Shown here in pieces: positions 1 to 9,434 of a DNA stretch of 61,354 bases. Both the position numbers and the translations under genes were made by a program. Source of the stretch: 43-108 sp001915545 (lineage in GTDB: Bacteria; Bacteroidota; Bacteroidia; Bacteroidales; Bacteroidaceae); contig CABUGV010000021.1 in NCBI GenBank assembly GCA_902491215.1, positions 1-61,354 of the forward strand, given 5' to 3'. A model generated the notes under the pieces. It searched no databases, had not been told where the DNA came from, and was given only the letters and a program-made list of their open reading frames with translations. Each line of letters begins with the position of its first letter. Position 1 is the first letter of the stretch.

Positions 1-101
1 TACCAAACAGCTTAAAAATGTAGGCTAAATTGGGAACGTTAAACTGGACACCCTAAGAAATAAATCTTAGATTACCGGACTCTAAAAAAATGAAAACTAA
101 G

Positions 102-140
102 GGACAAATCACTAAAAACAAGGGATTTGTCCTTTTTTTT
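102..140 (+). terminator. Intrinsic terminator at left edge
   Basis: A perfect 9-bp inverted repeat (102-110 with 124-132) is followed by eight T residues (133-140), the classic rho-independent layout. It would end transcription entering from a gene left of the window. Nothing in bases 1-101 can be assigned to a gene. Confidence 0.8.
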
Positions 141-282
141 ATACCTAAAAACATAATTTTTGTTCTTATATTAATATTTTATGTTCCTGAATTGAGATGC
201 CTGCAACACTGTTTGCTCATAAATTTGCAATGAATAAAACGGAGAAATTATCTGCATTGATTCTTTTAAAATAAATGACGAT

Positions 283-468
283 ATGAGCGATAATCTCAAT
301 GAAAAACAGTCTGCCATGGATAAAGAGGAAGTCCAAAAAATCATTGACGAAAGGATTGCACGGTTTGTTGAAAAAGAAAAAAAAGCTGATATTTCATCAA
401 CCAACAGCAAGCTATCGTTGCGAAAAAACAGACTGTGTAAGATGATAAGGTGGTGGAAAAAAAAGTAA
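283..468 (+). CDS. Small charged hypothetical protein (61 aa)
   Basis: I do not recognise a family. The predicted protein is 61 aa and highly charged: an acidic, probably helical N-terminal half with the pattern of a short amphipathic or coiled-coil helix (about residues 12-34), and a basic tail ending in KKK. There is no signal peptide or membrane segment. It lies between a terminator and another tiny ORF ahead of the fimbrillin/LRR lipoprotein, all on the plus strand, so it could be the first cistron of that surface-protein unit. The coding call rests only on the open frame, an ATG start and an A-rich upstream region; it may be spurious. Confidence 0.4.
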   Translation: MSDNLNEKQSAMDKEEVQKIIDERIARFVEKEKKADISSTNSKLSLRKNRLCKMIRWWKKK

Positions 469-575
469 AGTAGAAAAGCCGGTATGGTATCAGGCTCCTT
501 ACATTTATTTCTGCTCATGAATTCGGATATAGACACTTAAGATTATACTTTATTTAATAATAAAAAAGAATTATA

Positions 576-734
576 ATGGAAAATCAAAATGAAAACTTAC
601 TGAATGGTGCTGCTTACGAAGCTCCCAAGTGTGAAATAGTCGTAATACAGAGCGAAGGTCTGATCTGCGCAAGTAACGATAATAGGGAAGCCACTCACGA
701 TCGCTTTTATTATCTAAAAGATTATAAATGGTAA
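576..734 (+). CDS. 52-aa Bacteroidales small protein of the 'YxxP...E...SN' type
   Basis: The ORF (ATG at 576, TAA at 732-734) encodes 52 aa. A short polar N-terminus leads into AYEAPKCEIVVIQSEGLIC, then ASN and an aromatic/acidic tail. The arrangement tyrosine-x-x-proline, then an alternating beta-like stretch, then a small residue-Ser/Asn, is shared with a second 52-aa ORF at 33558-33716, which also lies next to a large surface-protein gene. From general knowledge, such 45-60 aa proteins are common and unstudied in Bacteroidales. It ends 22 bp before the fimbrillin/LRR lipoprotein gene, so co-transcription is likely. No signal peptide is apparent and the function is unknown. Confidence 0.6.
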   Translation: MENQNENLLNGAAYEAPKCEIVVIQSEGLICASNDNREATHDRFYYLKDYKW

Positions 735-756
735 GGGAATTAAAATCTGGAATAAG

Positions 757-3342
757 ATGAGAATCAAGGATTTTATTTATAGAGTAGCATGTGTGGCCGT
801 TGCAGTTAGTTTGCTTGGTGCATGTACAAGTGAAGATGATGAACTAACTAACTACAATGGAAAGAAAGTACCCATGACATTTACGGCCGGATCGGTGCAG
901 ACGCGCACAGCATTGGGTGATGACGGCACGGCCGTGAACTGGGTAAAAGGCGATGCGATTGCCATTTTCGACGGAACGGAGACTAATGAGTTTACTACGC
1001 AGGATGCAGGGGCTACGGCTTCCTTTACCGGTACGGCACACCAGGCCGAAAGCTATACAGCCTTTTATCCTTTTGCTAATGTGACTGAAATCACTGCCAC
1101 GACCATTACCTTTAACCTGCCCGAAGAGCAGACAGCCGTGGCCGGAGGATTTGCCAGCGGACTGGTGCCATCGTGGGCACAGACTGCCGAAGGAAGTACC
1201 TCCCTGCAGTTTCAAAACCTCAGTGCGCTGGTGAAGTTTACGGTAGGCGACGGTATGGCCGGTGAAGGAACCTTTATCCTCAGAGGCGTAAAGGGTGAGA
1301 GCCTGACCGGAAGCATGAAATATACCATTGGAGGCGAAACCGTTCCGAATGAGGATGGCAAAGGAGATTACTCTTCTACTTCTCTGAACGAAGTCAGACT
1401 GAAAGGTACATTCGAGGCCGGAAAGACCTACTACTTTACGGTGGCTCCTGCCGAGCTGACGGGAGGACTCAGCCTTTTCTACGTAAACAGCGAGGGAACG
1501 GCATACCGCAGAGGAGGTAACAACGCGGTGACTCTCGAAGCCGGAAAAGTGCTTGATTTGGGAACACAAACCTCAGCCAAGTTTGAAGAAGCCATCATCA
1601 ATCTGGAACTCATTGAGCAGATTGAATCAAACCTTCCGTCGGGAGGAGGCAAGAAAATGGCATCGGCTGAAGGAGTGGAGATAACCACCAAGGCGGCCAA
1701 TGATGTGGCATTGTATGATTCGGGTACCGGATTTGTGAAGAATCCCGACGGCACCGTTACGCTGACCGAAGAAAACAGAAATATCATCAGCGGAGTTACT
1801 TATGTGGGCTTCTATGATATAAAAAACGTATCGGGACTTGAGTATTTTACTAACGTGACAAGTTTTTATTGCGAGTGGGTAACAGAACAGGAGTCACTGG
1901 ATTTGACTGCTTTGAAGAATCTGACATCTATAAATTGCAATAGTTGCAATATACTGACATCGCTGAATTTGAGCGGTCTGGACAAACTTAATTATATAAA
2001 CATTAAGAACTGCCCGCTGACTTCATTAGACCTGACCGGTTTGACCAGTCTTACCACTCTGTATATGGGTGAAACTGAATTGACCTCTTTGGAGCTGTCT
2101 CATTTGACGAATCTGACAAGTCTTGAGTGCACAGATTGTAAATTGCAATCATTGAATGTGAGCGGATTGACCAATCTGACTTCGCTGGTATGTGCCAATA
2201 CCCAAGTGGAATCATTGGATTTGAGAGGCTTGACCAAACTGAGCTTTTTGCAATGCACCGGTAACCGACTGACCTCTTTAGACTTGACCGACCAGAAAGA
2301 ATGTCTGACCACGTTACGATGCTACGGTAATAATTTAGGTTCATTGGAGTTATCAGGCTTAACGAAGCTGCAAGACCTGTATTGCTACAACATTGGAGCT
2401 GCCTCATTGACTCTGAGCGACTTGCCTGAGCTGACAAACCTGGATTGCGGTGAGAACCAGCTGACCTCATTGAGCCTGAGCGACTTGCCTAAGCTGGCAA
2501 CCCTGGAGTGCAGCGACAACCGGCTGACCTCATTGAGTCTGAGTAATCTGCCTGCCCTGACAGAACTGTCTTGCACCGACAACCAGCTGACCTCATTGGA
2601 TGTGAGCGATCTGACTGCCCTGACAGGATTGTATTGCACCGGCAACCAGCTGACCTCATTGGATGTGAGCGGTTTGACCAAACTGAAAGATTTGTATTGT
2701 AGCAATAACCAGCTGACCGCATTGGATGTGAGCGGTTTTGCCAGTCTGAGAACTCTGGAGTGTAACAACAACCAGCTGACCGCATTGGATGTGAGCGGTT
2801 TAACCAATCTGATCTCTCTGGAGTGCAGCGACAACCAGCTGACCGCATTGGATTTGAGCGGTTTTGCCAGTCTGAGAACTCTGAAGTGTAACAACAACAG
2901 GCTGACCGCATTGGATGTGAGCAATTTGGAGGAACTGGCAAATCTGTATTGTAGAGACAACCAGCTGACCGCATTGGATTTGACTAGTTTCAGTCTGAGA
3001 AATTTGGAAGAAGTAGACTGCAGCAACAACCAGATAACCGGTGTGTTGGAAATATTGTTTCCCGTGAATCTGACCAAATTGTGTTGCAGCAACAACAAGT
3101 TGACCGACATAGATATTAATGGTGGTGATTACATTCTTAGACATCTGGAATGCCATCAAAACCAAATGCCCAAAATTTATCTTGCTAACTACTACAAATT
3201 GTACGAGTTGAAGTGCGGTCAGCAGACAAATGCTGATGGGACGCCACTGACAGCTGAACTTTGGATATATTCTACAAGGAAAGATTTGTGGAATGAAACC
3301 TGGAGCAAATATCCGGAAAACGCAAATATTACACTTAAATAA
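757..3342 (+). CDS. Fimbrillin-domain lipoprotein with C-terminal leucine-rich repeats
   Basis: An 861-aa predicted surface lipoprotein. Residues 1-23 form a lipoprotein signal with lipobox LLGAC (lipidated Cys23), followed by acidic residues as expected for surface export in Bacteroidetes. Residues about 35-280 resemble the fimbrillin (FimA/Mfa-like) N-terminal domain: VPMTFTAG start, an NWVKGDAI motif, then FYPF. From about residue 375 to 835 come leucine-rich repeats, consensus LTxLxCxxNQLTSLDVSGL, 21 aa each, Cys-rich like internalin/BspA-type repeats. Likely role: adhesion or ligand binding, with the fimbrillin domain possibly anchoring or incorporating it into pilus-like structures. The second half of the LRR is strongly homogenised at DNA level (63-bp units), favouring copy-number change. 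Fimbrillin plus LRR in one chain is unusual but the frame is continuous. Confidence 0.85.
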   Translation: MRIKDFIYRVACVAVAVSLLGACTSEDDELTNYNGKKVPMTFTAGSVQTRTALGDDGTAVNWVKGDAIAIFDGTETNEFTTQDAGATASFTGTAHQAESYTAFYPFANVTEITATTITFNLPEEQTAVAGGFASGLVPSWAQTAEGSTSLQFQNLSALVKFTVGDGMAGEGTFILRGVKGESLTGSMKYTIGGETVPNEDGKGDYSSTSLNEVRLKGTFEAGKTYYFTVAPAELTGGLSLFYVNSEGTAYRRGGNNAVTLEAGKVLDLGTQTSAKFEEAIINLELIEQIESNLPSGGGKKMASAEGVEITTKAANDVALYDSGTGFVKNPDGTVTLTEENRNIISGVTYVGFYDIKNVSGLEYFTNVTSFYCEWVTEQESLDLTALKNLTSINCNSCNILTSLNLSGLDKLNYINIKNCPLTSLDLTGLTSLTTLYMGETELTSLELSHLTNLTSLECTDCKLQSLNVSGLTNLTSLVCANTQVESLDLRGLTKLSFLQCTGNRLTSLDLTDQKECLTTLRCYGNNLGSLELSGLTKLQDLYCYNIGAASLTLSDLPELTNLDCGENQLTSLSLSDLPKLATLECSDNRLTSLSLSNLPALTELSCTDNQLTSLDVSDLTALTGLYCTGNQLTSLDVSGLTKLKDLYCSNNQLTALDVSGFASLRTLECNNNQLTALDVSGLTNLISLECSDNQLTALDLSGFASLRTLKCNNNRLTALDVSNLEELANLYCRDNQLTALDLTSFSLRNLEEVDCSNNQITGVLEILFPVNLTKLCCSNNKLTDIDINGGDYILRHLECHQNQMPKIYLANYYKLYELKCGQQTNADGTPLTAELWIYSTRKDLWNETWSKYPENANITLK
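2452..3000 (+). repeat. Nine-copy 63-bp tandem repeat inside the LRR domain
   Basis: The string CTGACC recurs at 2461, 2524, 2587, 2650, 2713, 2776, 2839, 2902 and 2965, exactly 63 bp apart, each encoding one 21-aa leucine-rich repeat. Units are far more alike in DNA here than in the older repeats at 1840-2440, which suggests recent expansion or gene conversion. Confidence 0.9.
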
Positions 3343-3363
3343 TAATGATAATAGGCTCTTGCC

Positions 3364-3388
3364 CGCCTGCGGCCTAAAACCGCAGGCG
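3364..3388 (+). terminator. GC-rich hairpin after the LRR gene
   Basis: A perfect 9-bp stem (3364-3372 with 3380-3388) and 7-nt loop lie 21 bp after the LRR stop codon. There is no T-run after it, so it may act as a weak terminator or as a 3' stabilising hairpin. Confidence 0.5.
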
Positions 3389-3440
3389 AGTATGAGGCCT
3401 TGACCGTATGCCGGTGTAATTCAGGAAATAAAATATATTT

Positions 3441-6400
3441 ATGCCTAAATCTAATTTTATAGTTATGAGTACACAAAACATCAAAAACAAAGATTCCATC
3501 AAAGCTGAAAAGCTGGAGATTTTAGGTAATAAGCTGAAAAAGTTTAATGATTTGAGCTATACTACATTAAAGGACAATCTTCTGAATAATAAATTGAGTG
3601 TAAATGACAGAATCACTAAACAAGATTTGGCACTCTTGGTGGAGTATAAGTCTGATAGGGATAGATTAGGCATTGAGAATGAAGAATTTATTAATAAATG
3701 GGTTCTCCCCAATCGACCAGATGGTTATTTAAGAGGTTTTATTATAGCTTTTGACACTGTTTGTAGAGTTACGCCTGATTTAGTAAAAGTTGCAAAAGAG
3801 CATAATAAAGTATCTTCGGCACTGATACCAATCAAAGGTATCAGCCAGGCTATGACAAACAAGCTGAAAGATTATTATATATACGACATTTCCAGTTTGC
3901 TGCAAAAAGGTAAGACTCAAAGCAAACGCAACGAACTTGCTTCGAAGTTAGGTGTAGATGTCAAGTTGGTAAACTCGTGGGTAAAACAGGCCGATTTGTG
4001 GAAAGTAGAAGGCATGACTCCAGATACCGCATTCCTTCTGGCGCAAATAGGCGTACGCAATGTGCATGATTTGGCAAAAGTGGATGCAAGCAAAGCCTAT
4101 CCCATCATGCAGCGGCTTTGCTTTACACAAGCTGATTTCCTGCTTGAAGAGCAAAATGTTATAGAGGAAATAATTGAAAATGCAGCAGAGTTGGTAAACA
4201 ACAATTTCGGTATACGTCGTCTATTGTTGACATTTGAAACAAATGAACCGGAACCGGATTTTCTTTTTCGTGACGAAACAGACAAAACCATCGAAGAGTT
4301 GCTGAAAACCAGTGGAGAAATCATACGTGAAGGATTGAATTCATTGGATGACATAATTCCTGCGCTTCCGCTTCCTCATATTATAAGAGGGCGAATATAC
4401 ATGAAAAAAACAGGAGAACCCGAACTCAACAATTATCCGTTCGCTAACGCAAAAGTAGAAATATCGGGTATCTCAAGCTCGTCTGCCGACCAAAGCGAGG
4501 TAGGCAAAAAGCCATTTGGGTATACCGACGGTGAAGGAAATTTTATCATCGTAATGCCCGATAGATACAACCTCCAGGAGGCTGTCACTATTACAGTCTC
4601 GCAAGGAGCCGATAAACAGACATTTATCAAAAGTGCATCCGACATTATAAATTCTGTCAAAGAACAAAAGGTTCTTGACCTTTTCCATAAGTTAGATTTC
4701 ATCAAAGGAATTCTTGATACCGAGAAGGCCAAAAAAGATATTTACGTTAGGTTGAACAACAGTTTGGAAACAAATCCGAACAGTGCTGGTGAGATAAAAA
4801 CGGAAATCGAAAGGTGGAAACCCTTGATGCCGGAAATAGAGGCTGAAATCGAACTCCAGACACAGGCCTATATCAACACCGAAAAAGAAATCAGACAAGC
4901 AGTAGCCGACAATACAGTTATTTCATTGAAAAGACTCCTTAACAATCTTGTGAGCCGAAATGATTTCGAAGCTGATTTAGGCGTACTGATATTGACCGAT
5001 GAAATTTTCAAAGGCCTTTCAACTGGCTTAAAGAAAACATTGCCAAGTGTGAAACTTATGGAAAACGACAACAAGGCAGTACGGCTTTCTACCGATACAG
5101 CTCCGGCTCGTATCTTCAGCTACAGCATGCTCCAGCGCCTTGTAGAGCCGTCGGTTTCCCCTTATGCTGAAAAAGATACACCTCGAAAGAAATTGAGTTC
5201 GCCGGTCGATGTCATGACATTCAAGGAGAATATGTACAAGAAGCCGAAAAGTATACCTAAAATGTCGTCTTTGGGCATTGGCTATGTACTTAATATGCAT
5301 CAGGCATGGGTTCCTGATGGGTTTGCTTTGGGGTCGCTGCTCTACTCTTTGGTGTTGGCTCCGGGCGAAGAACAGCGCTTGGTTGTGCGGGAGAAGAGCC
5401 AGACTTATACCGTATCCGACAACGCAGAAGCTTCGGACAGTGCCCGTGAAAACTATACACTCACGCAGGACGATGATGCAATGGCGGTGTACAATTATGC
5501 GCTTAACCAGCTTTCAAAAGCCAATTCCCAATCTGGATATTCTGCCCAAACGTCAAGTTACGGAGGTGGTTTCGGGGCTGGAGGTATACTTGGCGGATTT
5601 TCGGCTATGTTAGGCTTATCCGGTTCTCATTCCAAATCAAGTGGAAGTGCCTCTTCATCGGCAAGCCAATCCAATGCGCACAATGAAGTGTCTTCTGCTG
5701 CTCAGAATTTCCAACATAGCATCAAGAGCGCTTCGGAGAAAGTGGCACAGGCAAAACGTATCAGCGTCCGGGCTGCTACAAGCGTAGAAAACGACTCGGT
5801 GGCAACAAAAATCATTGCCAACCACAACCACTCGCATACTCTCACTATCCAATATTGGGAGGTAATGCGCCGCTACCGTATGGAAACTTGCATAGACGGT
5901 GTAGAATTGGTATTGTTTGTTCCTTTGGAAATTATATCATTCATAAAACCGGAGCTGCCATACGTACTGTCGAAGCAGGATGTTGCAAACTTCGATATAA
6001 AATCTTTTGAATCGCGTTATGGTCAGTTGCTGCATTATGCCGATTTACTGCTTCCTCATCTGCCTTATAAATACAGGAATGGTTTGGAACTTATAAAGAA
6101 ATATGCGTCATATCCTACGTGGAAGCGTGAAGAGGCTGAGAGTGTAAGCAGTAAGTTGCTGGAATTGAAATTCACTTGCAACATCTTGGAGTTCGATGAC
6201 ATAAAAGCGACTTTGGTTCTCAAAAATGGAAAAGGAATCATTGCCGGCAATCTGAATAATTTCGCGAGGAAACAGCTCAGTACGGAAATTATAACTTCAC
6301 TCCAATTGAAGCAGGAGATTATAAATGAAAGAAACCAAAGAGGCAAAGCATACACATTCAGTTTTGTCATCCCGAGCAATGTTATCGGAAGTGATATTGA

Positions 6401-7892
6401 CTACATACGTCTGGAGCACAGCTGCGATTCGTTCAGCTATAATCTTAACCAAAGTGAAGAATATCTTTCGAGCGCTCAGAAAACGGCACTGGCAAATATG
6501 CTCGGCAAAGAGAAAGATCTAGCCAAAGACAATGATTCCAGTGGCAACGACAGGAACAAAATAGCACACTATAAATCTCAGTTGCCTGAAGCTTTTCTTG
6601 CTCCAATAGTTACACTTTCTTCGCGCGAGCTGTATTCTTATGGCTCACCTGTTGTGTCGGATGTGTCATTATCGTATTCCGGATCTGAAGACCTCGTGGG
6701 TCTGCTTACGTCTTCAACATTCAACCCTTCGCTTAGAGTTAATGTCCAGATGTCTTGCAGAGTATTGCGGAACTCGGAACTGCAAGAAATGGAATCGACT
6801 TTGCATCATATACTGTCCGATACATTACATTACTCTCAAGTAGTATGGGGTTCGCTAAGTGATGACGAGCGTGCAATGATGTTGGAGGGATATACAATTG
6901 ATATGAACTTTGACAATCTGAAAGGACTTGAAGACATGGATCAAGTTAATTCCGATAATATCAGTCAAAAGACTCGTATTGTAGATAAAAGTTTAAAAAA
7001 TAATCCGATAATAAACAACAATATAGGTAGTGTCATACTAAGGCCGCAATTCAAAAAAGCCGAAAACGACTCCACAGATATCCCATTGCTGAATTGTGTA
7101 AACATAAAAAAGCTATTAGGATTTTATGGAAACTGCATTTTGCTGCCATTCACATATCCACAAAGTCTGGCCAAAAAGTTAGACAAAACGGCAGCCGAAA
7201 TACAGGATGCCCTCTATCGCTATCACACTGCATACTTCAGAGTACCATCAACTACCATCTCGCTGCCTACCGATGGCATGATAGGTGAAGCCGTACTCGG
7301 TGAAACAAATGTAAGCGAACTTATAGATCTGACACGATTCTGGAATTGGAAGGATTCTCCTATCGATAAAATGGATATCGGCAAAGACTACCTTAACAAC
7401 ACCGACTATTTAGACGGAAAGGCGCCTGCCGGAACTACAGCTTTGAATATTCAAAGTGCAACCGCACCACAGTCTGTTACAATGACAGACCTGATTAGTG
7501 TGCTGGCTGGCAAACAGACACCACAGTTCGGCAATATTACCGGATTAGAGCAATTGAAGGACATTCTGAACGAAGGTACCAAAAGTGCGTCATCGGGTAG
7601 AGATAAGATTCTGGACAGTAATAGTGCTATGTTGGGAAAAGTCATAGATTTACTAAAGTTAAAACCTGAAATAGACAAAAGCAACAATAGTGAAACAGGT
7701 GAAGAAAATAAACCTGAATCTGGAAAACCTACTAGCTCCGTAGAATCGGGAACAACTACCGGCGGTAAACCGACAACAGGAACAGGCGGCAATGATGAAA
7801 CAGGCAAAAACAATAATCCTGAAACTGGAAAACTTGCAACCTCTGAAGATTCGGGACAACGGCTATCTAAAAACGATAACCGAAACATATAA
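3441..7892 (+). CDS. Giant multidomain protein of unknown function (1483 aa)
   Basis: No signal peptide or clear membrane segment. Visible parts: a helical N-terminus; a helix-hairpin-helix-like segment at about residues 165-215 resembling DUF4332; a carboxypeptidase-regulatory-like Ig domain at about 312-400; a charged coiled-coil stretch at about 415-520; a central region at about 610-850 containing an LAPGEEQRLVVREKSQ motif, a Gly/Ser-rich linker near 700-760 and a conserved-looking HNHSHTLTIQYWEVMRRYR motif; and a low-complexity Thr/Gly/Glu tail from about 1410. From memory the central region resembles very large uncharacterised proteins of several phyla; I cannot confirm this. Start could also be the ATG at 3465. 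The next gene follows after 44 bp, suggesting an operon. Possible roles (structural, toxin-like, assembly) are not resolved. Confidence 0.75.
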   Translation: MPKSNFIVMSTQNIKNKDSIKAEKLEILGNKLKKFNDLSYTTLKDNLLNNKLSVNDRITKQDLALLVEYKSDRDRLGIENEEFINKWVLPNRPDGYLRGFIIAFDTVCRVTPDLVKVAKEHNKVSSALIPIKGISQAMTNKLKDYYIYDISSLLQKGKTQSKRNELASKLGVDVKLVNSWVKQADLWKVEGMTPDTAFLLAQIGVRNVHDLAKVDASKAYPIMQRLCFTQADFLLEEQNVIEEIIENAAELVNNNFGIRRLLLTFETNEPEPDFLFRDETDKTIEELLKTSGEIIREGLNSLDDIIPALPLPHIIRGRIYMKKTGEPELNNYPFANAKVEISGISSSSADQSEVGKKPFGYTDGEGNFIIVMPDRYNLQEAVTITVSQGADKQTFIKSASDIINSVKEQKVLDLFHKLDFIKGILDTEKAKKDIYVRLNNSLETNPNSAGEIKTEIERWKPLMPEIEAEIELQTQAYINTEKEIRQAVADNTVISLKRLLNNLVSRNDFEADLGVLILTDEIFKGLSTGLKKTLPSVKLMENDNKAVRLSTDTAPARIFSYSMLQRLVEPSVSPYAEKDTPRKKLSSPVDVMTFKENMYKKPKSIPKMSSLGIGYVLNMHQAWVPDGFALGSLLYSLVLAPGEEQRLVVREKSQTYTVSDNAEASDSARENYTLTQDDDAMAVYNYALNQLSKANSQSGYSAQTSSYGGGFGAGGILGGFSAMLGLSGSHSKSSGSASSSASQSNAHNEVSSAAQNFQHSIKSASEKVAQAKRISVRAATSVENDSVATKIIANHNHSHTLTIQYWEVMRRYRMETCIDGVELVLFVPLEIISFIKPELPYVLSKQDVANFDIKSFESRYGQLLHYADLLLPHLPYKYRNGLELIKKYASYPTWKREEAESVSSKLLELKFTCNILEFDDIKATLVLKNGKGIIAGNLNNFARKQLSTEIITSLQLKQEIINERNQRGKAYTFSFVIPSNVIGSDIDYIRLEHSCDSFSYNLNQSEEYLSSAQKTALANMLGKEKDLAKDNDSSGNDRNKIAHYKSQLPEAFLAPIVTLSSRELYSYGSPVVSDVSLSYSGSEDLVGLLTSSTFNPSLRVNVQMSCRVLRNSELQEMESTLHHILSDTLHYSQVVWGSLSDDERAMMLEGYTIDMNFDNLKGLEDMDQVNSDNISQKTRIVDKSLKNNPIINNNIGSVILRPQFKKAENDSTDIPLLNCVNIKKLLGFYGNCILLPFTYPQSLAKKLDKTAAEIQDALYRYHTAYFRVPSTTISLPTDGMIGEAVLGETNVSELIDLTRFWNWKDSPIDKMDIGKDYLNNTDYLDGKAPAGTTALNIQSATAPQSVTMTDLISVLAGKQTPQFGNITGLEQLKDILNEGTKSASSGRDKILDSNSAMLGKVIDLLKLKPEIDKSNNSETGEENKPESGKPTSSVESGTTTGGKPTTGTGGNDETGKNNNPETGKLATSEDSGQRLSKNDNRNI

Positions 7893-7936
7893 CGAGAATG
7901 GTAAATAAATTATAACTATGATAATACATTTAAGTC

Positions 7937-8200
7937 ATGGCAAACGATAATTATTTATTCGAATTAGCCTCCAAGTTACTTGAACAGGAAACTTCGGAAG
8001 AAATGGCTGAAATTAAAAGAATGATATATCGCAGGATTGCAACAGAAAGTGATATCAAACTTTCTCGAATTCCTGCTCCGATGAATATAACTGAAATAGG
8101 TGGGTACTTCAACCTGCTTATGAAGCTCAATCAACAGGAAATGTTAAGACAAACGCTCGCATCGATACTCGGATTACCAATGCAACCGCCGACCGAGTAG
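7937..8200 (+). CDS. Small helical partner of the giant protein (87 aa)
   Basis: An 87-aa protein, mostly predicted helix, with no signal peptide. Two amphipathic helices lie at about residues 5-35 and 50-75, with a Pro-containing linker (SRIPAPMN) between them and a proline-ended C-terminus. I do not recognise a family. It follows the 1483-aa gene by 44 bp on the same strand with no terminator between, so it is probably co-transcribed and may be an accessory or chaperone-like subunit. The coding call is supported by a clean ATG after an A/T-rich leader and a codon style like its neighbour. Confidence 0.6.
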   Translation: MANDNYLFELASKLLEQETSEEMAEIKRMIYRRIATESDIKLSRIPAPMNITEIGGYFNLLMKLNQQEMLRQTLASILGLPMQPPTE

Positions 8201-9434
8201 TCATATTTTGGATTAAAAAGATAAGATACTGAAGGTTACAGCTCTTTTTGAAGAGTGATTTGATAGTACATATAGAGTTCATGCTGTAAGATAATGGATT
8301 TTCAGCTTCTGTCGGACCATTAGTTTTAGTTTAGAAAGTGTCCGGCAGGGAGAATGAAAAGATTGTTAAAACAGACGGAATTTTAGAATACTTGAATGAT
8401 AATTTTTCAATATTGAGCCTAGGGCTGGAAACAACACTTTGAGAAAAACCTGGCCTATTACATTGAGCGGTAATGGCGTTACCTACTTTGATAGGGGGAC
8501 TGACTTATGAACGTGTGGTCTTACTGACGTTTGCTTCTGCAGATGTTTTTGTGGACGTGACCTCTTAATAATAATGCTTATGTTGTGAATGAACTCTTGC
8601 CGCTGCTTTGGCTTGTAAGAGGGATACCGGCTAAGAAGGCGTAGTTAGGGGTTGTGCATCGCAATGGAACGTATGTTCGTTGGTTGCTTTTGTTCTAAGT
8701 TGTAGTATAGAAGTTTTACTTAATACGAATGAGTCCATGCTGTATCGCTGCCGAGACAACCAGTCGCTGGATGAGAACCATCCAGTGTGAAATCGCGTAA
8801 CAGGGAGCTGGTCAAGCAGCAGTAGGGTCTTTAGGCTGGCAGGTGTGCATTAGCAACCTGATTTCGACTGCTCTTCTTGCAGTGGATACCCCAGTACGAT
8901 GCGAGTTTAAATAAAGCCCCATCAAAAAACATAAAGATTTGTTTTTGATGGGGTTGCATTTATACTCCTGGTAAAGCAACGATATTAATTCTACTGATAC
9001 GTCCGTTTGTCATCCAGTGTATATTCGCGAGATAAAATTTATGTTCCTCAATGTAATTTTATCTTTTACTCCTTTGGAAGCTGATTAAATCATGGTTGCG
9101 AGGAACTTTTATGTAAATTCATCTTCGGATTTAGAGTTGCAAATGAACAATATAGTATTGTTGCATAGCAATATACTGACCAAGCATTAGGAAAAAGTCA
9201 ATTCTAAAACAGTATATATAGTTACAACTCTTCTTTAGAAATTATAAATAGTTGGTATCAATACTATGAAAATATTGCAAGCATGGCTGAAATACAAATA
9301 ACTTATTTTTTCATGTGCAGAATATATTCATTGATATTTAACAATGAAATTTTGTCGAGGATAGGTAAAGGAATCTGCTATTCTGGATATAATGCAAAAA
9401 ATTAATTATAAAACCTATTTTAAATTCATTTATT
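8201..9434. other. 1.2-kb gene-free, probably decayed stretch
   Basis: No open frame with coding character on either strand. Short peptide-like stretches occur in several frames around 8370-8600, broken by stops, which would fit a decayed gene or mobile element, but I could not match them to a family. A small hairpin (CTGGATG/CATCCAG) lies near 8771-8790, and the strong terminator at 8917-8953 is the only well-supported element. From 8960 to 9434 the DNA is AT-rich with no recognisable signal. Confidence 0.6.
8917..8953. terminator. Strong bidirectional terminator hairpin
   Basis: A perfect 12-bp inverted repeat (8917-8928 with 8942-8953), G/C at the outside and A/T-rich inside. The A-run in one arm and T-run in the other let it work in either direction. 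No intact gene ends immediately beside it, which supports gene loss in this stretch. Confidence 0.75.

Noticed and set aside
1..60. Insertion-sequence end at the left edge (an ACTGGACACCC-like string)
   Set aside because: A single short resemblance, with no matching inverted repeat or transposase in the window.
844..3165. Long open frames on the minus strand opposite the LRR gene
   Set aside because: They mirror the repeats of the plus-strand gene, start and stop at random and resemble no family. They are antisense shadows.
8370..8900. Remnant of a transposase or other mobile element
   Set aside because: Short peptide-like stretches were seen in several frames but none matched a family confidently; recorded only as decayed DNA.
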